Shown here: positions 34,996 to 45,459 of the stretch, in pieces
How the letters are laid out: each line of letters begins with the position of its first letter
Numbering within the stretch: the stretch's first letter is position 1
Assembly: GCA_003342895.1 (NCBI GenBank)
Contig: PTFA01000274.1
Coordinates: 673,759-737,758, forward strand
DNA from: Casuarius casuarius
Taxonomy: Eukaryota > Chordata > Aves > Casuariiformes > Casuariidae
DNA length: 64,000 nt
Direction of reading: 5' to 3'
Made by a program: the position numbers and the translations under genes
The notes under the pieces: generated by a model
Databases searched by the model: none
Told to the model about the DNA's origin: nothing
What the model saw: only the letters and a program-made list of their open reading frames with translations

Positions 34996-37439
34996 AAGAA
35001 TTTGACCACCCCGACAACCTCTTCAGAGAGGCTAAAGATCTCAGCACACCTCTAATCGTACTTTCCTTTTAGTTTGCAATTACCAGGCTCAGCTGGCAGC
35101 CTTTTGCATCTACTCTGGACATGCACATAAATGTCTACACCAAAGGCACAAGGCAGAAGAACATCAGATGCTTACTGAACCAGAGAAAATCTTGGTTGTG
35201 TCTACTGCACTACTGTGACTTTACTGTTATTTGAACTTCAGTGGAAGGGACTCAGGTTAGATGACCAACAAAGCCACATCTATCTTAGCAGAACTTATTA
35301 TCGAACCTCTGCCAGTTCTTACTATGCTTGAACTTTTTTTTTTTTAAATGATTTTTTTTTAGATTTCCCAATTTTTTAGATTCACCCATCCTGTGCAACT
35401 TGTTAACAAGGGATATCATTCAGTCAAATGACCCAGCCACTATGCACACAAAGGGTTATTCAGTGCAGTCAAAACTATCAGATAGACAACATGAGCCAAA
35501 GGGAGAAATCAAAATACAAAATACAAAAAATAATTTCTAAACATACAATTGAAGAACCAGCTGATTTACTTTCCTTCATAAAGAGGTACCCGCAAAGTTG
35601 CCTGGTTCACATCACATCTACCACCAAATTATCTAAGGTATTTTTTGGTCATAAAAATATGTTTATGTGCATATAGTGTACTTAAAGCTTGTTTTTATCC
35701 ATGTATCTCACAGCACTTTAATACTGATCAAACCTCACAGTATTTTTACTGTGAGGCAAAACACTTAAGTATTATTCCTGCTCCATTTCAGAATATTTTT
35801 ACATAGGAGTCTTCCCTATGCCAAAGTACTATCAAAGATCCCTACAATAAATGATCTACAAACATCTTACTCAAGTTCTCCTCAACTGAAAGTCAACACC
35901 AGTATCGTCTCTTAAATTTTCCAGAAGGGAGCAAAGCTATTTTTCATGCCTTCATGTCTGCTTTCTCCTCCCAAATCATGCAAGGTTTAGATACCTAAGT
36001 GAGTTAAAATGTAATGGATCCTCAGCTGAGAAATGGCAAAAGTGCACAGGAAACATTGTGCTGAAATAATTTAGAAAAGTGATCTGTTGTGATATTATAC
36101 CTTTTGAAGTTAAGGTATTTATTAGATTCCTTCTTTGTGCTTTGGTTCTTTCATGAACATCATTACATGAGCAAAGGTGCTTGGCCCAGGTGCCAGGCAC
36201 CATGAAGTTAATGGTTCAGTGACTTATTCAGTGAACCCTGAACAACTCTTCACATTCCCTTCCAATGGCTACAGCTTCCCAGAAGGAGAGCAACGATACA
36301 ATCCATAAATTGCATAAGGCCTAAACAAGCACGCAGGCCAAGAGTGGTAACATTTTTGCTGCACAGTACTACAAGTCTTCTCAAAATCCTTCCCAAAAAG
36401 GCAATAAGAAACCCAAGGTAACTCAGATTCTCCTCCAACTCCAAACGAATTATACCAGTGACGAATTTGGATCAAAGCAACAAGTATTAGCCTATGTATC
36501 CGTGAAGGCTAACAGCAAGACATCATGGCTCATTTCTACAAAGGTTAGCAGCAAGAGATCATAAAAACACCACATTTATCATGCCACAGGAGATAACTGC
36601 CTAAAAAACATCATCTTAAAGGATGTGAATGTTAACAATCACGTCGCTTCTCATCCAAAAGATGTCCTTGCCTACAAAGTCACTGCAAAGCTGAACAAGA
36701 ACGATCAGACTCAGAGACGAAGATTATTTTCTTTTGCCAAATGCTTGGGGGAAAAAGTTGGTTTCTTCAACTTTTCCGTTTTCCTATATTGTTCTTAAAA
36801 AAAAAAGCAAAGAAAACATTAAAAAAAGGAGTTAATAAAATTTCCTTTCTACCACTCACCGCCATGCCTGTAAATTCTTTGGGGCAAGGACTGTTTGATG
36901 CACATCTGCATACAGAAGCACAATGGGCTCTCTCTCTTGCTGTATGCATACATAAATGGAATTCAAATAAGTAAGCACACTTCCTAAAACATTCACACAT
37001 TTTTCCACACTCTAATCAGATTTTGTCACTATAAACATGATGTTTAAACTTCTTCCCTCTGACTGAATTACCATAACAGAAGCCCGAGAAGCAAATCACT
37101 TGGCTGGAAGAAAATATACAGACGCAAACTCCAGTTCCTAAGTCACCATAGGAAATAGAGAACTTGAGAATCACTGTTCTCCACGTAACATTGAACTGCC
37201 ATTGAGCTGTCAAGATTTTTCTACAGATTTCCTTGAAAAGCTTGAATTTAAATAGACAAGACTGGCAAAGGCTGAGAGAACAGAAGGAAAGTTTCCTTGT
37301 TTTCACAGAAGGGGCACCAGCTGACAGAGTTCCCCACTTTACCCTGAGAACTTCTGCTAGCCCTTTTACCTTATGTCCCAGTCCTTTCAGTTGGGCACTT
37401 GCAAGGCTGCACAGTGGTCAGAATAGAGAACAAATCTAG

Positions 37440-37440
<1 letters not shown>
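34996..37440. other. Non-coding stretch
   Basis: T12 at 35334-35345 and a nearby T9. A 22-bp imperfect direct repeat (19 of 22 bases) starts at 36505 and 36541. Small frames at 36250-37306 are unsupported. Confidence 0.5.

Positions 37441-37484
<44 letters not shown>
37441..37484. repeat. T25A19 palindromic homopolymer pair
   Basis: Twenty-five T are followed immediately by nineteen A with no spacer, a near-perfect inverted repeat able to form a hairpin or cruciform. It is unstable by nature and a plausible site of assembly error. Confidence 0.95.
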
Positions 37485-37485
<1 letters not shown>

Positions 37486-37862
37486 GCTTTCTTCATGGAG
37501 GGTTATTTTTACCAGATCAGTAAACTCATTACCTCATGCATCACCCAAACCAATGCTTGAACTAAAACAGAACATGCCAGAGCTCAAATGAAAAGCAGGA
37601 GGGACTGGTTGGGAAGTACATACTGCTGCCAACATCCTCCTACCACTCAACATCCCAGGATGGATGAGACAACGCATTAGCCATAAGGCTGCCTTTCTGT
37701 ACAACACCTAGCATAATGAAGGCCAGGCACCTAATTTTTCCGCAATTCAACAAAAGTGTTAATCCCTCAGAGCAATAACACTATTGCAGTTCAAACAAAA
37801 CTAGGTAACAAATAGATGGATCCACACATAATACAATGCATCCATTCATTTAGATAAAAAAA

Positions 37863-38177
37863 ATGACTGGTCAAGAGGGCAAATCTACTTCCAGAGCTGA
37901 TGCACTGAAAATTGGTTTCACAAGCAACATACCTGGTTCAGAAAGTAACATATCTAGCTTCACAAACAGTGCATCGGATCCGTTAGACAACATATTTGAT
38001 TTAAATAGGCAATGCTCTCTGTTCAGTTCAGTGAACAAACTATCTAATGAGACATGTGATCTGTCACTAAATGAAGAAATCTACTTTCACGGATTGCCTT
38101 TTTCTGGCAACGTGAACCGTATTGAATTTTCCACACAGTACACTTCTTGCAGCGTGGGTGAGCTGAGTTTTATTTGA
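37863..38177 (+). CDS. 104-codon open frame, unrecognised (unverified)
   Basis: ATG at 37863 with an in-frame stop just upstream and a TGA at the end. The product is rich in Ser, Asn and acidic residues (for example SASDPLDNIFDLNRQCS and LSLNEEIYFHGLPFSGNVN) and has no membrane segment or signal peptide. Its composition resembles a soluble, disordered domain more than translated intron. No Kozak context, polyA signal or splice structure was established, and I recognise no homolog. About one frame of this length per strand is expected by chance. Confidence 0.17.
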   Translation: MTGQEGKSTSRADALKIGFTSNIPGSESNISSFTNSASDPLDNIFDLNRQCSLFSSVNKLSNETCDLSLNEEIYFHGLPFSGNVNRIEFSTQYTSCSVGELSFI

Positions 38178-38613
38178 TTAGCAGTTGCCACTCTGCTACT
38201 CCAAGTCACCCACCGTTCGGTAAGTCAGGACCCCTGTCTTTGCACACACTGTTCATCGGCTGTCAAATACCATACTACTTCCTACCTCAGTAGCCTCCCA
38301 GACTTCTTCAGCTTGGATTATGATCAGCCACACCGCAGACACTCAAGTTAGCAGTACATTCAGATCTGTTCTAAAGAGCTTCGAAATGTGTACAGTACAA
38401 TTATTAGTAAAAAAACTAGAAGAGAAAATAGTCAGCATTAATGAGACTCAGAGCTCAACATTTTCATAAAGACAACTAGCATAACGCATACTAGTCAGAA
38501 AACAAGGCAGAAAATAACCACACAATCTAAAATCCTATTCATGTTTGTGTGCTGTTTTTATCCTTCCTATTTCAGGTCACTACCTGCAGAAGCACTTTTC
38601 CCTATTCCTACAG

Positions 38614-38796
38614 ATTACACCGTGTTTGCACAGTTGGTTGGCTGAGACTGCAGTACCTTTTTGCAGAGGCATCACCCGGCATGGGCAGCATTTCTGGGAA
38701 CACTGCCATCCTACAGCTGTTTGTCACGTGTACGAGCATGCAGGCATTTCAGGGAGTCTGTTGTCAGCCAGATGGAATCACATTTATGACCCAGCA
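38614..38796 (+). CDS. Candidate 183-nt exon (unverified)
   Basis: The best splice-site pair in the window: acceptor CTTTTCCCTATTCCTACAG and donor CA|GTAAGT. The interval is 61 codons long and open in two of three frames, one of them phase 0 at both ends. That frame is His/Trp-containing (for example HWxxC-poor, ending WNHIYDPA); the other is phase 2 at both ends. Neither product is recognised. Two open frames make coding use ambiguous, so a long non-coding RNA exon is as likely as coding. Local GC is higher than its flanks. Confidence 0.25.
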
Positions 38797-39934
38797 GTAA
38801 GTATTTGTCTCACAACGAACTGGATCTATTGGTTCAATTCGGTAAGATACTGAGCCTAAATCAAGTGAATACTGCAAACCAACTTTCTGCAGGCTAACAG
38901 CTAAGCACATAGTAAGTACTAGAGAACTTGGGCAGGCTCAGGATGCTCTTACCCTCCCCAGAATCAGAATCTATTCGAGGCTTAGAAGCCTAATTTGTCT
39001 TCACTTAAAAAAAGCAACTAAAAACTCTTAGGAGACAGCATAAATCTGGGCTTTTAATATTTTCCTCAGACAGTCTGCAACAAAGTTGCTTACACAAACT
39101 AATCTAAGAAATTCTAAAACAAGGCTAACACTCAAGGCCGCCGCATCAGGCATTCAGATGAGCTTTAATTTTTCATTTGAAAGTTTCACAAGAGCACATT
39201 TTCAAGGGGGTATTCTACAGGCTGCAATGCTAAAAAATCATTTCTGGAGGTTACTGTATGGGAGATTCAGTATAACCAGAGTCTTCAGAAACAGACTAGT
39301 AAGACCACAGTAAGAAATGCCAGTTTAACAATACCCATTGTCCGCCTCCAGTTCGCGCTGCTGGCCACAACATAGTGCAGTACATATGGTTAGGTTCACG
39401 AAGTGATCTGGGTCCCTCTTCATTCTGTCACTGACCTGCCTTACCTCTCCTCTCCCATTTAGCTATTAAGAATGAAACCGTTCCAGGACAACACATCTGC
39501 TAGAAGTAGAGGTAAGCTTCAATGCAAAGAGATATACTGGTACTAATATAAACACCACACACATCAAGCATATCATTCTTAATTTTACAAGTTAAAGCTA
39601 ACCACAACATTCAACGCTACTGTCCATTCAAACAGTTCCTGTAGCCAGTTCACACACCACGTCTGGCAAAGTTTTAATATATTCAGAGCACAGAAGCATT
39701 AACAAGAGTCACAAAGTATTTGCATAGCATGAAGCAGGTCAGCAACAGGAAAAGAACAGTAACTCTCAGCACAGCAAGGTACTTATACTCTCCAGTATTC
39801 TGGGTATTCTCCAGAAAACAAGGTACTGGCTCCAAAGGGAAATGTTAAAAGTTTACTACTGCAATTATCACTTTCACAATATGTTTAACACCCTGTAGTT
39901 CAATTAAAAATAAATAGGTCAGCTGGATTCAATG
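38797..39934. other. Non-coding stretch, nothing recognised
   Basis: A GAG|GTAAGC donor-like site at about 39511 has no convincing exon. The 75-codon plus frame at 39086-39313 has no support. Confidence 0.5.
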
Positions 39935-40210
39935 GAAAAGCACTAATTAAGGCTTTTTTTTAATTTTGCACATAAGAACTGAATATTCAACTAGTGTTTT
40001 TACTGATGCTATGTGATTTATATAATGCCAGATTAATTAATTTTGAATCAGTATTTGATCTTTTATGATATTGCTTTACTTTCTTCCTGCTTGGAAAGAA
40101 TGATTAGGCTGCGTCACTAATGAGAAGCATTAGCTTAATACAGTTTTTAAATACATCATTAAACCCACTCCTTGAATACTCTTTTTCTGAATTATTTTTA
40201 AATGCAAATA
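39935..40210. promoter_or_regulatory. Candidate developmental enhancer / conserved element
   Basis: Dense homeodomain-type sites: CTAATTAAG (39943-39951), GATTAATTAATT (40031-40042), TGATTAGG (from 40101), CACTAATGAG, CATTAGCTTAATA (about 40129-40141) and an ATGCAAAT octamer near 40202. A TGCGTCAC site, ATF/AP-1-like, lies at about 40110. Paired, inverted TAAT cores on this scale are characteristic of vertebrate conserved enhancers. Together with 40900-41110 this is my strongest regulatory call, though it has no alignment behind it. Confidence 0.35.
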
Positions 40211-40899
40211 CAAGCTCTTCCCCTAGCACTTCCTTTAAGCAATGAAAACTTCATTCTACATTCTCAATGTGGACAGCTGACAGCCTACGCAGGGATCTGT
40301 CTAGCCCTATTTCCATTATAAAAGCTTCCATTTTTATAAGCATTAACAGAGAGCAAAACATAACTGTTGTTCACAAGGGTGGCATTTTCTTCAGATTCTT
40401 TCTTCTGCAAAGTGACTGTGCCATTATAGCTCTCCCGCTTGATGCAAAAGACTATTCTGTGTTGTTTCACTGAAAAAACCTGAAGGTGAAGCCAGAAAAA
40501 AATGAAATCCTTGTTTTTCTAAGTCTTGGTTAGTTTCTCCCCTCTCATTTCGATATGGTACCTAACACTGTATTGAAAAATATAATTCCAACAGTACTTC
40601 AAACACTTGAGCATTCTACAGGAAGTGCATTCTTGTCTGTTGTTTCCTCTTTCTCCTGTTTAGACTGCANGAAGTAACACAAAAGAAAAAAAATGCTGCC
40701 ATTGGGATCACACCTGATATCACAACAAACAGAAAAGAAGTGGAAAAGCAAAACCAAAAGTTATTTCAACTGCTGAGAACAGGATATCAGCTCCAGGACA
40801 AATGGACAATACTGGACACCACTGTTACCATCATTTTCCTTTCAGGCATCACATCATGATCTAATTTCACACAGAAGGTTTTGAGGGTTTTTTAGATAT

Positions 40900-41110
40900 A
40901 TATTGTATCAGTTGTTTTACACAGTTCATTGCTTTCAGATGTGCCCATTTTAGATTTTGTTTGGCTGCATCTGGGCTTTATTTAGTGACAAATTGCACAG
41001 AGAAATGTAAGGAGGCATTTAATAGCAATCACATTAGATTGTTTAGCTTGTGCAGTCAGATAGAAACATATTACTGTAACATAGTAATGCAATAATGGAT
41101 TTAGGCAACA
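40900..41110. promoter_or_regulatory. Candidate conserved regulatory element
   Basis: Contains GGGCTTTATTTAGTGACAAA, GCATTTAATAGCAATCAC, CATTAGATTGTTTAG and an ATTACT/AGTAAT inverted repeat (41070-41075, 41083-41088) followed by GCAATAATGG. Varied, non-repetitive factor-site-like words packed without low-complexity sequence suggest constraint. It is about 700 bp from the 39.9 kb block and could be part of one enhancer cluster. Confidence 0.32.
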
Positions 41111-43427
41111 GGGCATAGATACCCGTGTTTGCAACAGCAACCAATATCTCTAAATTGGCTCCTTCTATCCCTTTTTTTCCCTTCTCTTCAAACAAGGAGG
41201 CAGCCAAGCAAGTATACACCAGTCAATGAGAAGTAGCCAATAACAAGATGATTAAAGAAGAGTGTTCTACCTGGTTATATAAGACCAGAAGAAAAATTGG
41301 GTGCTAACACATCTGAAACTGGACATAGCTTTTGTTGTGTTGGACAGTGCAAAGGTGGAGCACATACTGTCCATTACTGACTTAATTGCACTAATTTTAT
41401 AAAAACACCCCTCAGTTACTGCCAACTTACAGAGGCCTGTGGTACCAGTTTACACAGGCCAGTGCTCAGCTATAGGCATGTTCCACTGAAAATCAACACA
41501 AATGAACAGGTTCAGCGTGCATTTAAATGCTCTGCTGAATAGGAAAGTACTGCAGCTTACGTTCAGAAGTGAATGCACTTCTCCAACTGACCATATTGGA
41601 TAGTCTCATGTCATTTTCTCTCTCCTGGTCTGCTGCAGTAAATAGGTGACACTCTCCATATAAAGATCCTTCATACCACATGGTCCTGGGAGCATGACTT
41701 AAGCTGTCTGTCATTTTAAGAGGCTGTTTTGCCCACGTTTCCTGCCCAATCACATAAGCCTGAGATGGCGAAGGGACTTGCGCATTTAGGTGCTCAACAA
41801 GCACTAAGGAGACTGGAAGAAGGTTTTATGCTTGTATACAGACTGACATGGGACAAGACAAACAGGACCTAATTCTCAAAAACCTAGGAGTCTCAAATTT
41901 ATTGCTTGGAACCAGGACCAGACTTTCAAGAGACTTCTGGACCCCTAGCTTGGTGCCTGTAAAAGGCCAGGTTTTAAAGTACACAGCACTGACTTCTGAA
42001 ACAAAACAAAAACAAACCCTTAAATTCCCATGAAAGCTTTGCCTTTTATAGCAGAAAACACCCTTTTTTTTTTCCTCCTTTTTCTTCCTTGTTGCATAGA
42101 ACTACTTTAGGCAGGGATGATCATCTACCATATCTGCAGCAAGCTCATACTACTGTGGTGTCTCAGTCTCCCAGCTGTGATACTACCATCAGCAGCAAAA
42201 CTCCTTTGCGAGATAAAGCCTAGAAAAGCATTTTTTCAGTACAAGGTCTAATTTATCAGTGAACAAAAAAGGCTATAAAAGCAGGCTACTCAAATATCCA
42301 ACAGTCAAGCTGAGAGAATAATCCGTAACTAATTGCTTATTTAACTGCACATTCTTTGTACATGAGGCAATCGTAACATACCTGAAGTTTTTAGGTCCCC
42401 TTCAACTAAGTGATAAAAATTCTCTATCTGGTCTTCAACCTGTGTAATTTATTGCTTCAATATATCAAACAAGTGATATCATTTCCACTNCCCATCTCCA
42501 ATTAGATTACTTCCAGAGTCACTAATGGTAGCAGCTACCTTGGTTTTTCCTTTTTTGGTTGAAGTAATGAAAACTTGTCTCATAGATAAGGCTCTTGGGA
42601 GTCTTGCTAGCAGGAGGAAAAAGCCATACTCTCCACAGGAGACCAGTAGTCTCTGCAAACAGAACTCAGTTTATGTTCTGTCCAGCAGCAGTCACTAGGT
42701 CAACCAGCATTATTTAATAGACAGTGAGCAAAGATAATCCAAACTACCCAAAATAGAAGTGCGGGGTATCGTGACAAGCTGAATTAGGAGCCCAATCTCA
42801 GTCACTCCACTGCTCACAGAATGTACACACACACACACGCTACTTTTAAAAGCCAAAGAACATTTTTATTACTTTAAATTCCAGACATCTCAAACTTGAA
42901 ACTTAAAGACTTGATTCATTTACTAAGATTTCAGAATATCAACATCTAATAGCATCATTTTAACTTTTCTGAAAAACTCCTGCTGAATATCCAGTCTACA
43001 GACTATTTTCCAACTTGAATATTTAATCCCAACTCAAGTATTTCTTACATTTCAGAACTGCCTTAAAATGAATGCATCATTTTTCCAGTCTTCTGCAACA
43101 TTATTTTTAGAATATCCTTTAAGAACAGAATAGGGTCCTAAGCATCCCTTATACAAGGGCTGCCCTGAAGAAAATTCAATTGTATTAGCCAGCAACATAA
43201 TCTCATGTGGTTATTTATTCCATACTGTTATTTTATCTATACTCAGTAACAGGAAAAGCTGAATTGAGAGTAAAAAGCTAGCTATACTCTTCCAGATTTC
43301 CTCCTGAAATGGTCTGAGTTTTTCCATTTTACCAAGAGTAGGTTTAAAAAAAATCAATACTTGAAATACAGTTTTTTTCCTCATCATACCAACCCAATTA
43401 AGAACAGGCCCTGAGCCTAACACTTAC
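41111..43427. other. Non-coding stretch, nothing recognised
   Basis: Contains T10 (42064-42073), (AC)7 (42825-42838) and Ns at 42490 and, just beyond, 43666. Minus frames at 41523-41804 and 43211-43423 are unsupported. Confidence 0.5.
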
Positions 43428-43607
43428 TGGCATCCTTCAAATGTAGTGTTTATATGAGAACTTAATTTAAGCTTTATTAACCTGGTATAGCTTTCCTGCA
43501 CTTTGATGCAATCATCCCAAATTAAACAGTTCAAAGATGCCCATATCAATTTATTCAGTTCGCATTTCCATGCAATAAAAGTGGCTAGCATGTTAAACCG
43601 CAAATCC
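43428..43607 (-). CDS. Candidate 180-nt exon (unverified)
   Basis: On the minus strand, acceptor CTATGATCTCCTTCAG is followed by a frame open across the full 180 nt, then the strong donor CCA|GTAAGT. The interval is phase 2 at both ends (1 + 59 codons + 2), so it could be skipped without a frame change. The peptide is hydrophobic/helical (for example NMLATFIAWKCELNKLIWAS), with one NTT glycosylation-type sequon near its end. No family is recognised. The next minus candidate upstream (45212-45307) is phase 1, so the two cannot be joined directly. Confidence 0.22.
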
Positions 43608-43867
43608 CTGAAGGAGATCATAGCATAGGAGAAAGTGTCAAGAATAATTAAGATGGAAACCTAATNTGGCAAGCACTACTGCCAGATATTGAGAGGGGAA
43701 AACAGCAAAACCTTTATCAATAATGCTACTTCCATATTTCTGCTCTTTAAAACAGGATCATTGACCAAAACTGAATAGTGACATGCTTACCAAGCTTGGG
43801 GAGAATTGAGGCTCATGTTCTAAGGAACATCAAGTCTGATCAGTGACCTTTCATTATCCTTATCAAC

Positions 43868-44392
43868 ATGGGTTCTGAGGAAAAGGTGGGAATATATCAT
43901 TTGCTTTACACAGACCATAGGCAGCAGCACAGCCCCCCCACACCTTTAATGCAAGCAACTGTCACCACCGCCAGCTTTAGCTTAGTTACAGCTGCTCCAT
44001 CTGTGTCTACACAGCTAGCAAAGAGATGCTATTGCAATCCAATTGCTCCCATGCATCCCTTCCTCAGAGACGTAGCACTGAGAGATGAAGAACATTTCCT
44101 GCTACGGAAAGAGAGGAAACTTATCATACAAACTGGCTCTGCGTTGCCCTCTAATGGAAAACAGAAGCATTTCTGCTGTTACCAAGTTTGTGCCTTTACT
44201 GTCATTTCAGTGGTTCTGCATAGCTATATTAACCCACTATTAATACGACCACAAGGACAGACAGCATTATGCAGGCACCAAAGCAATCCAGGAGTTCCAG
44301 TTAGTACATGGGAGGCTCCAGACTGTCACTCTGAACCTAGTACAGTCATTTATTCCTACAAGAAAGAGGAGTGTCACACCATTCTCACTTGA
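43868..44392 (+). CDS. 174-codon open frame, longest clean ORF (unverified)
   Basis: An uninterrupted ATG-to-stop frame of 175 codons, the longest in the window without ambiguous bases. The translation is His/Cys/Thr/Ser-rich near its ends with a charged centre (LRDEEHFLLRKERKL) and a modest hydrophobic stretch (VCAFTVISVVLHSYI). No domain, signal peptide or homolog is recognised and codon use looks unselected. For this amount of AT-rich sequence an ORF this long by chance is uncommon but not remarkable. It contains the CTCF-like motif at 44144. Confidence 0.15.
   Translation: MGSEEKVGIYHLLYTDHRQQHSPPTPLMQATVTTASFSLVTAAPSVSTQLAKRCYCNPIAPMHPFLRDVALRDEEHFLLRKERKLIIQTGSALPSNGKQKHFCCYQVCAFTVISVVLHSYINPLLIRPQGQTALCRHQSNPGVPVSTWEAPDCHSEPSTVIYSYKKEECHTILT
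44144..44157 (-). promoter_or_regulatory. CTCF-like motif
   Basis: TTGCCCTCTAATGG matches the reverse form of the CTCF core (TGCCCTCTAGTGG) with one mismatch. Single motif matches are common, so occupancy is uncertain. Confidence 0.25.
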
Positions 44393-44739
44393 CAGCATTT
44401 TCTCTCACCTTACATTGGTATAAATGACAAAACACCACTAATGGAAAACCAGAATCCTGATACTTATCATATCTCAAGTTTACCACTCAAAGAAACAGGA
44501 TGCATCATACAGAAGTGATACATTTTGGATTCATAGGTGGCCATCTTCCCACTTAACTGCAATACAGAATTAAGACATTTCCCAAGAACTGGAAATTCCA
44601 AGAAAGAATTTAGAAGACCCAGACAGTGCTCCATTTACAGATGGAGAACTAATGCCTACAGAAACTCTATGACTTGGTAAGTCCCAAGGGTGATCTACTG
44701 TTAAAAACATGTAGCTAAGTCATAAGTTACTGTCCTACC

Positions 44740-45010
44740 CCCTGAACAGTTCCCCCTTCCTCACTGAGCTTCAGCTGCCTCTGTTAAACTCAGTCTCCAA
44801 ACTTACCCCATCCTGCCAATCAATGCAGCACCTGTCAGTTATTTAACATACACTGACTTCTCTGCTACACACCTCAAGGATTCCTCCTCTCTTCCCAGTG
44901 ATCTTCACCATGCCTGACAGCTGTGATAACTTTTCCTGGTCTGCACTTCCAGTTTACATTTATCATCTCTCTCATCTGTCTCTTCTAATCTCTTCTCCTA
45001 GGAAGACCAC
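44740..45010. other. Second pyrimidine-rich tract
   Basis: The plus strand is C/T-rich, ending in TCTCTTCTAATCTCTTCTCCTAG, which is a near-ideal acceptor. No donor or open exon follows within a reasonable distance (the 45 kb candidate is on the other strand). Confidence 0.45.
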
Positions 45011-45211
45011 ATGGCTGGGAAAGTTAACTTGGTGAGCAGCATTCAGACTTTTTTCTGCATTCACCCTTTAGACTTTTGATGGCACACATCTGTGAGGCAA
45101 TTCAGGATTTTACTTATCCTGTGGTAGGAGAAGAGAAACTGGGCATCTAACTACCATGAGGCTCCTACAGTTATCGCAGTCACTAGTACTTCATAACAAC
45201 CTAGTACATAC

Positions 45212-45307
45212 CCACAGAGAAATTCAGCATAAATTCCCTAATTCCCACCGAAACTGAATACTTGCCCAGTTCCAGCACAAAACAGTTCAAGCAGAGAACA
45301 ATCCCTT
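45212..45307 (-). other. Candidate 96-nt exon (unverified)
   Basis: Acceptor GTCCCTTTTGCAG and donor GTGG|GTATGT on the minus strand enclose 31 codons in phase 1 at both ends, with peptide core VLCLNCFVLELGKYSVSVG. The enclosing frame is open for 85 codons (45201-45458). The peptide is unrecognised. Reported because both sites are good and the phase is symmetric. Confidence 0.15.
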
Positions 45308-45459
45308 CTGCAAAAGGGACTTCACTAGGTTCAGTAGCTCCCAAATAAAGCAAATGTCTACCACCAGTAAGCAAGCCATCCCAACACATTTGCTCCATAA
45401 CCATGGGTCCAAAACAGACATATCTGAGCTTGCTTTCAGATACAGATATACATGCCATT

